Shown here: one piece after another, positions 24,300 to 32,693 of the stretch
How the letters are laid out: each line of letters opens with the position of its first letter
Position numbering within the stretch: position 1 is the stretch's first letter
Assembly (NCBI RefSeq): GCF_024655565.1
Contig: NZ_JANKOF010000007.1
Span: 38,061-102,060 of the forward strand
Direction of reading: 5' to 3'
DNA from: Nitratireductor sp. ZSWI3
GTDB taxonomy: Bacteria; Pseudomonadota; Alphaproteobacteria; Rhizobiales; Rhizobiaceae
Length of the DNA stretch: 64,000 nt
The notes under the pieces: model-generated
The model's database searches: none
The model's input: only the letters and a program-made list of their open reading frames with translations
Told to the model about the DNA's origin: nothing
Translations under genes and position numbers: made by a program

Positions 24300-27047
24300 A
24301 TGGACCGTTGCACCGAAGGCGGCTCGACCGGAAGGTTTCTGCTGCGCCGCATGGGTGCGGCGTCCGCATGGTCCGTGCTCTGCATCGCGGCAGCCCTGCG
24401 GCTCGGCTCCGCGGAAGCGCTGGCGCAGCCGCAGAACGCGAGCAGCACGGACATGGCGCGCGTCCAGCGTTGCGAGGCGCTGCTGGATGCGGGCGACGTG
24501 GACAAAGGCCTGCCATGCCTGCGCAACTATCTCGCCGGTCTGATCTCCGCAGGCAAGATGCGCGAGGCGCTGACGGAATACGCCTCATGGGCGGGAGGAT
24601 TCGCGCAGGCACGGCAGGTGTCGATCGCGCAGGAGCTTTATGAAGAGGGGCTCCTCAGCAAGGCGGCGTCCGAACCCAGCCTGGAACGCGCCTACCTGCA
24701 CTTCAACTACGCCCGCTTTCTGGAGCGCTACGGCCGCCTCGAGTCGGCGATCATCCACATACGGTGGGCGCGGCGCCTTTTCGAGCAGTTCACCGGCCCG
24801 CGCTCGCGCGAGACGATCTCGGCGAACGACACGTTGGGAGCGCTCCTGGTCAACACCGGCTCCGTGGCGATCGGCATGAACATCGCCGAGCGCAATTTCG
24901 AGCTTGCGCGTGCAGCGCTCGGAGACGACGAGCCGCTGACATGGCGGACGGCGAACAACTACGCCGAGGCGCTGCGCTCCATCGGCCATCCGCAAGCGGC
25001 GAGGCCGATCGACGAGTTCCTGTTGGCCAAACGCGTCGAGCATTACGGAGAAGGCAGCATCCAGGCGCTGGTCAGCGCCAGCAACGCCGCGCTCGATTGC
25101 CTTGCGCTCGGCGACGAGACCTGTGCGCTGCGTTATTTCGAGCTGCAGCGCCGCTACGGTGCCGCACTCGCCGATCCGACGTCCGAGCACGTGCCGCAGG
25201 CCGAGGCGTGGGTTCGCTACACGAAAGCCTATTTTGCGGAGGACCTGTCCCTTCCGTCCGACGAACTCGAAGCGATGGCGGCTCTCAAGGACTGGCGGGG
25301 CTCGCCCGATCTGCTGCGCGTGAAGGCCGCCGCGCTTGCGGCAGAGCAATATGAGAAGAAGGGCGATTGGGAGCGCGCCATTCGCCTTCGCGAAGAGGCC
25401 CATGAGATAGCGGTCGCCGCGTTTCGCCCCACCAATCCCATCACATCGGACGCGCAACTCGGGCTTGCGGATGCCTATGCGCGGAAGGGGGACGACCGAA
25501 AGGCCCTGGAGATATTCCAGGCCATGGATGCGCGCCTACTGGAGTGGATGCTGCGGGAGATCGGCAACGCCGGCAACCGCTTCACCGCAGAGAACACGCG
25601 CGCCATCGCCGACAATTTCCTCTTCTCCTTCGCCCGGTTCGCGCTTGCGCATGAGGAAGCCAGGCCTGCCTTCGCGCATGCCGCCGGCCGCTGGAAGGCC
25701 ATGGAAAGCGGCGAGCGCGCCCGCCTTCGCCTGATGGTGGACCATCTGCCGGATGACGGCACGAGGGCGCTGGCACGCGACGTCATCCGCCTGCACGGCC
25801 AGCGCCAGGAGATCATGTCGTCGCGACGGACCCTTGCCGACCGGGAGCACGACGAAGCCGTCATCGAGGCGCTGAAGGCCAAGGCGAAGGAACTCGAGGA
25901 GCGCATAGCGCAGCTTCCCCCGGTGACCGCCTCCTCGGTGCCGACAACGGTCGAGGCCGTTCTTGGCCCATCCGACGCGCTGGTGAACTTCATCGCGCTG
26001 TCACGCCGCAAACCCTCGCTTGGTAGCGATGACGCCGTTCTTGAACGCCGCCTGATCGCGGCGGTGCACAGGAAGGCCGCGGCGCCCGTGCTGGTCGACC
26101 TCGGTGATCCTGATGCCTTTCTCGACGAGACGCCGCCGGCCACGGAAACCGAGGAGGGGCGCAGCGCGGCGCTCTTCCGGCAGCTCATCGGGCCGCTGCA
26201 AGTGCATATCGAGGGCGTGGAGCGGCTTTACATCGTGCCGGACGCATCGCTTTATGCGATGCCCTTTTCGCTGCTGCGCGATGCGGAAGGCCGCTATCTG
26301 GATCAGCTCTACGAGGTGCGTTTCCTCACCCGCGAAGACACGTTGTTTCAAGAGGGGCGCAGCCACCGGCTCGCGGCGGGCGGCAAGGCTGTCCTGGCCG
26401 GAGGTCTCGATTTCTCGAAGGGAAAGGAGAAGGGGGCCTCGCCCATTCCGTTCTCCCGGCGCGAGGCTGACCGGATCGACGCCATCCTGAAAGGCGCAGG
26501 GTACCGAACGACGCTGCTGACGGGCGCGGCCGGAACGGAAGCCGCGCTCAGGGCCGAGGCGTCCGGCGCGGAGGTCATCCATCTTGCAACGCACGGCTTC
26601 TTTCATCCCATAGGGGACGAGTCCAACGCGCTGTGGCGCAGCGGTCTCGTCCTGGCGCGCTCCGGCTCGCCCGCCGACCCCCGCGCCGACGGCGAGGACG
26701 GCTATCTCTATGCGCAGGAACTCCTGGACTGGGATCTGTCGTCGGCCTCCCTCATCGTCCTTTCGGCCTGCGAGACCGCCCGCGGCAGCGCGAGCCGCAT
26801 CGACGCGGTGCGCGGCCTGCCGACCTCCCTTGGCATTGCCGGCGCGCAGCGCTTTCTCCTGACCCTGTGGGCCATCGACGACGAGGGGGCAGCGGCCTTC
26901 ATGACACGATTTTACGAGCACGCCGCCCAGCCCGGCACCACCTATGCCGAGGCCCTGCGCCAGGCGCGGCTCGATGCCATTGCAGGTAAGGTCGCCAAGG
27001 CCGAGGACCCGGCCGTGTGGGGCGCCTTCGTCATGTTCGAGAACTGA
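24300..27047 (+). CDS. Exported TPR-CHAT protein, predicted caspase-like cysteine peptidase
   Basis: 915 residues from the ATG at 24300; a GTG at 24294 is an alternative. An arginine-led signal peptide (LLRRMGAAS... cleaving near EALA-QP) is followed by tetratricopeptide-like helical repeats from about 45 to 480 (for example LHFNYARFLERYGRLESAII) and a charged linker. A CHAT domain occupies about 560-915. The predicted dyad is present: H765 in HLATHGFF and C824 in LSACETARG, followed by the conserved GAQRFLLTLWAIDDEGAA. CHAT domains belong to the caspase/separase clan. Placement after two other exported or anchored proteins suggests a periplasmic function; the substrate is unknown. Confidence 0.9.
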   Translation: MDRCTEGGSTGRFLLRRMGAASAWSVLCIAAALRLGSAEALAQPQNASSTDMARVQRCEALLDAGDVDKGLPCLRNYLAGLISAGKMREALTEYASWAGGFAQARQVSIAQELYEEGLLSKAASEPSLERAYLHFNYARFLERYGRLESAIIHIRWARRLFEQFTGPRSRETISANDTLGALLVNTGSVAIGMNIAERNFELARAALGDDEPLTWRTANNYAEALRSIGHPQAARPIDEFLLAKRVEHYGEGSIQALVSASNAALDCLALGDETCALRYFELQRRYGAALADPTSEHVPQAEAWVRYTKAYFAEDLSLPSDELEAMAALKDWRGSPDLLRVKAAALAAEQYEKKGDWERAIRLREEAHEIAVAAFRPTNPITSDAQLGLADAYARKGDDRKALEIFQAMDARLLEWMLREIGNAGNRFTAENTRAIADNFLFSFARFALAHEEARPAFAHAAGRWKAMESGERARLRLMVDHLPDDGTRALARDVIRLHGQRQEIMSSRRTLADREHDEAVIEALKAKAKELEERIAQLPPVTASSVPTTVEAVLGPSDALVNFIALSRRKPSLGSDDAVLERRLIAAVHRKAAAPVLVDLGDPDAFLDETPPATETEEGRSAALFRQLIGPLQVHIEGVERLYIVPDASLYAMPFSLLRDAEGRYLDQLYEVRFLTREDTLFQEGRSHRLAAGGKAVLAGGLDFSKGKEKGASPIPFSRREADRIDAILKGAGYRTTLLTGAAGTEAALRAEASGAEVIHLATHGFFHPIGDESNALWRSGLVLARSGSPADPRADGEDGYLYAQELLDWDLSSASLIVLSACETARGSASRIDAVRGLPTSLGIAGAQRFLLTLWAIDDEGAAAFMTRFYEHAAQPGTTYAEALRQARLDAIAGKVAKAEDPAVWGAFVMFEN

Positions 27048-27220
27048 ACGTCTTGCAGCCACGGCTGCCGGACACTGCTCGATAACTCCCAATTGATCGC
27101 GCCAGCGCTCCCGCCGGGAAGGCGCGGCGGCCGGTTCAGGCGCGGATCGATTTCTTCCCGAAAGATTTCCACAACCCCAAAGAAATTCGCGGCGCGGATC
27201 GACGTCGCCGCATCTGGTTG

Positions 27221-27273
27221 TTGACATCCTTCCTATCCAAAAATATATCAGAAAAATAACTAATATCTTAGTT
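27221..27273 (+). promoter_or_regulatory. Promoter and palindromic operator of the alginate operon regulator
   Basis: TTGACA at 27221-27226 and TATATC at 27244-27249 are separated by 17 bp, a near-consensus housekeeping promoter. Just downstream, AACTAATATCTTAGTT at 27258-27273 is an inverted repeat with perfect six-base arms, ending 11 bp before the GntR start. The overlap with the expected transcript start fits autorepression by the GntR protein. The region is strikingly AT-rich. Confidence 0.6.
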
Positions 27274-27284
27274 GTGGATTTGAT

Positions 27285-28064
27285 ATGTCTAATCCCGTCG
27301 AGTTCCCGTCGCTTCAGCTTTCCGATCTGGTCTCGCCGCAGGACCTGCAGGCTGGTGGGAGCATGACCAATCGGATCCATGCGCTGCTGCGCAAGCTGAT
27401 TGTCGAGGTGAAGCTGTTGCCGGGACGCGCGCTTTCCGAAAAGGAGATCGCGGCTCTGCTGAACGTGAGCAAGACACCGGTTCGCGAGGCGATCATCCGG
27501 CTTGCGGAAGAGGGGTTTGTCACCGTCGTGCCGCAGGGCGGCACCTATATCGCGCCGATCGACGTGCAGCGTTACATGGAAGCCTGCTTCGTCCGCTTCA
27601 GGCTCGAGGAGGGGGCGGTTATCGAGGCCGCCAAGCGGCATTCACTGGAAGACATTGCACGACTGAAGACCTGTCTTGCCCAGCAGCGTGCCGCCGCCGC
27701 GGACGAGCAGTTCACCGATTTCTTTCTGCTGGACGAGGAGTTCCATCGCACGATCTTCGCCGCCGCTCGCCTGCCTGGGGCGTGGAGCGTCGTCAACCAG
27801 GCGAAGGGCGAGATGGACCGGATGCGGCACCTGAAGCGGGTGTTCGCCGTGCGCCGCACCGAAAAGGTGATCGAGGAGCACGAGAGCATCGTGGCTGCCA
27901 TCGAGTCCGGCGATATCGAAGGCGCGCGCGAGGCGGTTCAGCGCCATCTCGGATCGCTTGAATCCAAGATCGCGGAACTGTCCAAGAACCCCAGGATCTG
28001 GACCTACATCGAGCAGGTCAACACACGCGTCACCAGGAAGCGCGTCTCCAGAGGCTCCAAATAG
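27285..28064 (+). CDS. GntR family regulator, FadR subfamily (FCD domain)
   Basis: 259 residues. A winged helix (about 25-90; LPGRALSEKEIAALLNVSKTPVREAIIRL) is followed by an all-helical FCD domain (about 105-235). The FCD metal-site pattern is present: D and H in LLDEEFHRTIF, H in IEEHESIV and H in AVQRHL. Such regulators respond to sugar acids or carboxylates. It is the first gene before an alginate-type importer and lyase, so an uronate or KDG-like effector is a reasonable guess. A palindrome immediately upstream suggests autoregulation. Confidence 0.92.
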   Translation: MSNPVEFPSLQLSDLVSPQDLQAGGSMTNRIHALLRKLIVEVKLLPGRALSEKEIAALLNVSKTPVREAIIRLAEEGFVTVVPQGGTYIAPIDVQRYMEACFVRFRLEEGAVIEAAKRHSLEDIARLKTCLAQQRAAAADEQFTDFFLLDEEFHRTIFAAARLPGAWSVVNQAKGEMDRMRHLKRVFAVRRTEKVIEEHESIVAAIESGDIEGAREAVQRHLGSLESKIAELSKNPRIWTYIEQVNTRVTRKRVSRGSK

Positions 28065-28103
28065 CCGGCCTGAACGTCCGAGGCTTTTGAGGAGGGGCCT
28101 TTC

Positions 28104-29219
28104 ATGTCCGCAGTTCAAATCAACAACGTCGCCAAGAGATACGGTTCCCTGGAAGTCGTCCATGGCATCGATCTGGCGATCCAGCCGCAGGAATTCGTCG
28201 TCCTGGTCGGACCGTCCGGATGCGGCAAGTCAACGACGCTGCGCATGGTTGCCGGGTTGGAGGAGATTTCCGACGGGACGATCTCGATCGGCGGGCGGGT
28301 GGTCAACAAGGTCGCGCCCAAAGACCGTGACGTGGCGATGGTGTTCCAGAACTATGCGCTCTACCCCCACCTGAACGTCGCCGAGAACATCGCCTTCGGC
28401 CTGCGTGTCCGGGGCGAGAAGCGCGAGGTGATCGACAAGGCGGTAGCGGAGGCCGCGCAAATCCTGGGGCTGACGGCCTATCTGACGCGCAAGCCGGCCG
28501 ATCTCTCCGGCGGGCAGCGCCAGCGTGTCGCCATGGGCCGCGCCATCGTTCGCAAGCCCAAGGTTTTCCTGTTCGATGAACCGCTCTCCAATCTCGACGC
28601 CAAGCTGCGCACCCATATGCGCGCCGAGATCAAGCAGCTGCACAAGCGCATGCAGGCGACCAGCATCTATGTGACGCACGACCAGGTCGAAGCGATGACC
28701 CTGGCAGACCGCATCGTCATCATGAATGGCGGCAATATCGAGCAGGTCGGCTCGCCGATGGACGTGTTTCTCGAGCCGGCCAACACTTTCGTCGCCGGCT
28801 TTGTCGGCTCTCCGCCGATGAACCTTCTGGATGCCGTCGTTGCGAAGCGCGACGGTGGGGCGAAGGCCGTTCTGACGGGGGAGGGCGGCCAGAGCCTCAG
28901 CATTCCGGACGCCTTTGCGAAGGCAGCGACGGAAGGCCAGCCGATCAAGCTCGGGCTGCGACCCGAAATCATGTCCGTGCGGACCGATGACGGACGTGAA
29001 ACGCTGGACTGTGCCATCGAGCTTGTGGAGCCGCTCGGCGCCGAGGCGCTGCTTCACGGCGAGGCGAACGGGCAGTCCTTCATCGCAAAGGCGGAAACGC
29101 TCTATTCCCACCACGAGCTGAACGGCGTGAGGCGGCTGGGCATCGACACGACGCGCATCCACGTCTTCGATGCGGCAACCGGCAGGTCTCTCAAGGCCGC
29201 AAGCGGATCGCGGCCATGA
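28104..29219 (+). CDS. Oligosaccharide ABC transporter ATP-binding protein (UgpC/AlgS-like)
   Basis: 371 residues. Walker A is GPSGCGKST (about residues 37-45), the signature is LSGGQRQRVAMGRAI, Walker B is KVFLFDEPLSNLDA, and the H-loop is VTHDQVEAM. A C-terminal OB-type regulatory domain (about 240-371) is typical of MalK/UgpC-type carbohydrate ATPases. It would energise the two permeases that follow. Its stop overlaps the next start by four bases (ATGA). In Sphingomonas the matching subunit of the alginate importer is AlgS. Confidence 0.93.
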   Translation: MSAVQINNVAKRYGSLEVVHGIDLAIQPQEFVVLVGPSGCGKSTTLRMVAGLEEISDGTISIGGRVVNKVAPKDRDVAMVFQNYALYPHLNVAENIAFGLRVRGEKREVIDKAVAEAAQILGLTAYLTRKPADLSGGQRQRVAMGRAIVRKPKVFLFDEPLSNLDAKLRTHMRAEIKQLHKRMQATSIYVTHDQVEAMTLADRIVIMNGGNIEQVGSPMDVFLEPANTFVAGFVGSPPMNLLDAVVAKRDGGAKAVLTGEGGQSLSIPDAFAKAATEGQPIKLGLRPEIMSVRTDDGRETLDCAIELVEPLGAEALLHGEANGQSFIAKAETLYSHHELNGVRRLGIDTTRIHVFDAATGRSLKAASGSRP

Positions 29220-30145
29220 AGCAGAATTTCCGCCGGATGCTGCACGATTTCTGGGAGGACATGCGGCGGGACTGGCAGCTTTATCTGCTGCTCGCGCCGA
29301 TGGTCATCTGGTTCTCGCTGTTTCTCTACAAGCCCATGTACGGGCTTCTGATCGCGTTCAAGGATTTTTCGATTTTCCGCGGCATCGAGGGAAGCCCGTG
29401 GGTGGGTTTTGCGAATTTCGTGGAGCTCATCCACAACGATATGTTCATCCGGGCCTTCTGGAACACGATCACCATCAGCGGCCTCGGCCTGATATTCGCG
29501 TTTCCGGTGCCGATCATCCTGGCGTTGATGTTCAACGAGGTCCAGAACGCGGTGGCGCGCCGCTGGGCGCAGACGATCGTCTATCTGCCGCACTTCATCT
29601 CGGTGGTGATCGTTGCGGGCATCGTCATCAATTTCCTGTCGCCGTCGACCGGTGTCGTCAATCTGCTTGCGAAGGGACTTGGGCTGGAACCGGTCTATTT
29701 CCTGACCCAGCCGGAGTGGTTCCGGCCGGTCTTCATCGGATCGTCGATCTGGAAGGAGGCCGGGTTCGAATCGATCGTTTACCTGGCGGCGATCGCCGGC
29801 GTGAGCCCGACCCTGTATGAATCCGCGCGGGTCGATGGCGCATCGCGTTGGCAGATGATGTGGCGCATCACGCTGCCCTGCATCCTGCCGACCATCATCA
29901 TCATGCTGATCATACGCATCGGCAATCTGGTCGAGGTCGGTTTCGAATACATCATCCTGCTCTACCGCCCGTCCACCTACGAAACCGCCGACGTCGTCTC
30001 GACCTTCATTTATCGGACCGGCCTGCAGGGAACCCAGTACGACCTGGCCACCGCCGCCGGCCTGTTCAACGCCGTCATCGCTTTCGTCCTTGTCTATTCG
30101 GCAAATCGCATCAGCCGAAAAGTCTCTTCGACATCGCTTTGGTGA
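29216..30145 (+). CDS. Oligosaccharide ABC transporter permease (LplB/AlgM1-like)
   Basis: 309 residues with six predicted membrane helices. The N terminus contains WQLYLLLAPMVIWFSLFLYKPMYGLLIAFKDF, of which PMYGLLIAFKDF is typical of LplB and AlgM1-type permeases. The EAA loop is ESARVDGASRWQMMWRITLP. It pairs with the permease at 30156-31037. Position and the unusual LplB/YtcP-type family both point to import of uronate oligosaccharides rather than simple sugars. Confidence 0.92.
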   Translation: MKQNFRRMLHDFWEDMRRDWQLYLLLAPMVIWFSLFLYKPMYGLLIAFKDFSIFRGIEGSPWVGFANFVELIHNDMFIRAFWNTITISGLGLIFAFPVPIILALMFNEVQNAVARRWAQTIVYLPHFISVVIVAGIVINFLSPSTGVVNLLAKGLGLEPVYFLTQPEWFRPVFIGSSIWKEAGFESIVYLAAIAGVSPTLYESARVDGASRWQMMWRITLPCILPTIIIMLIIRIGNLVEVGFEYIILLYRPSTYETADVVSTFIYRTGLQGTQYDLATAAGLFNAVIAFVLVYSANRISRKVSSTSLW

Positions 30146-30155
30146 GGAGCTGAAG

Positions 30156-31037
30156 ATGGCAAGCTTCAATCTCTATTCCCGCGGTGACAGGATCTTCGGC
30201 TGGGCCAACGCCATTCTCCTCGGCCTGTTCGTCCTGTCGACGCTCTATCCGTTCATCTACGTCCTGTCGGTCTCGCTGTCGTCCGGAGCCGCCGTCACCG
30301 CCGGCCGCGTGACGCTCTGGCCGGTCGATGTCACGCTCGCGGCCTATGACCGCGTGCTGTCGGACAGGATGTTCTGGGTCGCCTATGGCAACACCTTCAT
30401 CTACACCTTCGGCGGCACGCTGATGAGCCTGGCGATCATGATACCCGGGGCTTACGCCCTTTCGCGAAGGCGCCTGCGCGGCCGTACCTTCTTCAACATC
30501 GCGATCGCCTTCACGCTGTGGTTCCATGCGGGCATGATCCCGTTCTTCATGAACATGCGGGATCTCGGGCTGCTGGACAGTCGTTTCGGCATCATCATCG
30601 GCTTTGCCGCGAACGCCTTCAACGTCATCCTGTTGCGCAACTTCTTCGAGGCCGTGCCGAAATCCTTCGAGGAAGCGGCCAAGATGGACGGCGCGAGCGA
30701 ACTGCAGCTTCTTTGGAAGGTCTTCATTCCGCTGTCCAAGCCGGCGATCGTCACCGTTGCGCTGTTCTGCATCGTCTCGCGCTGGAACGGTTACTTCTGG
30801 GCCATGGTGCTCCTGCGCGGCGAGGAGAAGATCCCGCTGCAGGTCTATCTGAAGCGGGTGATCGTCGACCTCAACGCGAATGATGAGTTTGCCTCGAGCC
30901 TGCTGACGGCCCGGTATTCGTTCGAAACCGTAACCTCGGCGATCATGATCGCCTCCATCATCCCCGTCCTCATCATTTATCCCTACGCGCAGAAGTATTT
31001 CACGAAGGGAATTCTGCTGGGCGGGGTCAAAGAGTAA
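30156..31037 (+). CDS. Oligosaccharide ABC transporter permease (YtcP/AlgM2-like)
   Basis: 293 residues from the ATG at 30156 after GAGGAGCTGAAG. Six membrane helices; the EAA loop is EEAAKMDGASELQLLWKVFIPL, and the protein ends KYFTKGILLGGVKE, the hallmark C terminus of YtcP/AlgM2-type permeases. It starts 10 bp after the first permease and is followed after 20 bp by the binding protein. Confidence 0.92.
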   Translation: MASFNLYSRGDRIFGWANAILLGLFVLSTLYPFIYVLSVSLSSGAAVTAGRVTLWPVDVTLAAYDRVLSDRMFWVAYGNTFIYTFGGTLMSLAIMIPGAYALSRRRLRGRTFFNIAIAFTLWFHAGMIPFFMNMRDLGLLDSRFGIIIGFAANAFNVILLRNFFEAVPKSFEEAAKMDGASELQLLWKVFIPLSKPAIVTVALFCIVSRWNGYFWAMVLLRGEEKIPLQVYLKRVIVDLNANDEFASSLLTARYSFETVTSAIMIASIIPVLIIYPYAQKYFTKGILLGGVKE

Positions 31038-31057
31038 CAACACAGGGAGGAGAACCG

Positions 31058-32623
31058 GTGAAAGCACTGCAGAAGAGAGCGCGTCTACTGGCGCTGATGA
31101 CGGCCGTTGCGGCGGCATCGCCCGGCTGGGCACAGGATGCGGGCAAGATAACGGAGGACCCGCTGGAGCTGACGATCCATTTCCACTTCCGCGACAAATA
31201 CGTCTATTCGGAAAAGTGGCCGGTGGAGCAGAACGCGGCCGAGCTCACCAACATCCACGTCCGCAACGTGGCCTCGCTTGCCACGACCAGCAGCCGCGAC
31301 GCGTTCAACCTCATGATCGCTTCGGGCGAGCTTCCCGACATCGTTGGCGGCGACGCGACCGGCGGGCTGAAAGAAGACTTCATCCGCTACGGTCTGGAAG
31401 GAGCCTTCGTCCCGCTCAACGATCTGATCGCCGAAAACGCACCTCACCTGAAGGCGTTCTTCGACAGCCATCCCGAAATCCGCAACGCGATTTCGGGGCC
31501 GGACGGCAACATCTATTTCATCCCCTATGTGCCTGACGGGAAGTTTTCGCGGGGCTGGTTCATCCGTCAGGATTGGCTCGATAAGCTCGGGTTGAAAAGG
31601 CCTGAAACGCCGGAAGAGGTCTACGAGGTCCTCAAGGCTTTCCGCGACAACGACCCCAACGGCAACGGGGTCAAGGACGAGGTGCCTTACTTTGCCCGTG
31701 AGGAAGTCGATGCAGTCCGCCTCATCAATCTGTGGGATGCGCGTGTATCGGGCTCCGAGCGCTACGGCGACTTTGCCGTCTATGACGGAAAACTTCGTCA
31801 TCCCTGGGTCGAGGAAAATTACAAGACCGGGATTTCGCATGTCGCCCAGTGGTACAAGGAAGGGCTGATCGACAAGGAGATCTTCACGCGCGGCGCCCGC
31901 TCGCGAGAATATCTTTTGGGCAACGATCTCGGCGGCATGACGCATGACTGGTTCGCCAGCACCTCAACCTACAACGATGCGTTGTCACCCAAAATCGAAG
32001 GGTTCGCCCTGAAGCCGATGCTGCCGCCCAAAACGGTTTCCGGAGAACGCTTCGAAGACGCCCGGCGATTGCGCGTCCAGCCGGTCGGATGGGCGATTTC
32101 GGCGACCAACGAGCACCCGGTCGAGACGATCAGATATTTCGATTTCTGGTTCTCCGAGCAGGGCCGCATCCTGTCGAACTTCGGCGTCGAAGGTCTGACC
32201 TATGAGATGGTCGACGGCAAGCCGCGGTTCAAAAAGGAGGTTCTGGAGAACAAGGACCCCGTCAACGCACAGCTCTGGGCGATCGGAGCCCAGGTACCGC
32301 GCGGCTATTGGATGACCTACGAATACGAGCGCCAATGGACCAACAAGATCGCGCTTGAAGGCATCGAGATGTACGAGAAGTGCGACTGCCTCAAGGAAGA
32401 GTTCCTGGGCGTCTCGCTCAATGCCGAGGAAAAGGCTGTCTTTGACCGCTATTGGCCGAGCATCCTCACCTACATGACCGAGATGCAGCAGACATGGGTG
32501 CTGGGCGCCCAGGACGTCGATGCCGGCTGGGAGGCCTACAAGAAGCGCCTGACCGATCTCGGGTACGACCAGGTCATCGAGATCATGCAGGCCGCCTACG
32601 ACCGCCAATACGCGGCGCGATAA
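31058..32623 (+). CDS. Extracellular oligosaccharide-binding protein, AlgQ/LipO-like
   Basis: 521 residues from a GTG after AGGGAGGAG. A signal peptide cleaves near GWA-QD; no lipobox cysteine is seen. This is a large family 1 solute-binding protein. The segment DNDPNGNGVKDEVPYF (near residue 195) matches the EF-hand-like calcium site of the Sphingomonas alginate-binding proteins AlgQ1/AlgQ2. It would capture alginate oligosaccharides in the periplasm for the ABC importer encoded just upstream. Ligand assignment is by homology and context. Confidence 0.9.
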   Translation: MKALQKRARLLALMTAVAAASPGWAQDAGKITEDPLELTIHFHFRDKYVYSEKWPVEQNAAELTNIHVRNVASLATTSSRDAFNLMIASGELPDIVGGDATGGLKEDFIRYGLEGAFVPLNDLIAENAPHLKAFFDSHPEIRNAISGPDGNIYFIPYVPDGKFSRGWFIRQDWLDKLGLKRPETPEEVYEVLKAFRDNDPNGNGVKDEVPYFAREEVDAVRLINLWDARVSGSERYGDFAVYDGKLRHPWVEENYKTGISHVAQWYKEGLIDKEIFTRGARSREYLLGNDLGGMTHDWFASTSTYNDALSPKIEGFALKPMLPPKTVSGERFEDARRLRVQPVGWAISATNEHPVETIRYFDFWFSEQGRILSNFGVEGLTYEMVDGKPRFKKEVLENKDPVNAQLWAIGAQVPRGYWMTYEYERQWTNKIALEGIEMYEKCDCLKEEFLGVSLNAEEKAVFDRYWPSILTYMTEMQQTWVLGAQDVDAGWEAYKKRLTDLGYDQVIEIMQAAYDRQYAAR

Positions 32624-32637
32624 GCTTTCTTCACGCG

Positions 32638-32660
32638 GGATGGCGGCGCGACCGCCATCC
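32638..32660 (+). terminator. Hairpin after the binding-protein gene
   Basis: GGATGGCGG and CCGCCATCC form a perfect nine-pair stem with loop CGCGA, followed by TTTCCC. It lies 14 bp after the binding-protein stop and 33 bp before the lyase start. Such hairpins often cause partial termination or mRNA protection, so that the binding protein is made in excess over downstream enzymes. Confidence 0.55.
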
Positions 32661-32693
32661 TTTCCCTCCGCATTCACAGGAGTTCCAGCCGCG

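Noticed and set aside
24300..27047. CHAT protein as part of a type III-E CRISPR (Craspase) system
   Set aside because: No gRAMP/Cas7-11 gene, no CRISPR array, and the protein carries a signal peptide.
27048..27220. Possible terminator or RNA after the CHAT gene
   Set aside because: GCAGCCACGGCTGC can fold only into a very short stem with no T tract; not convincing.
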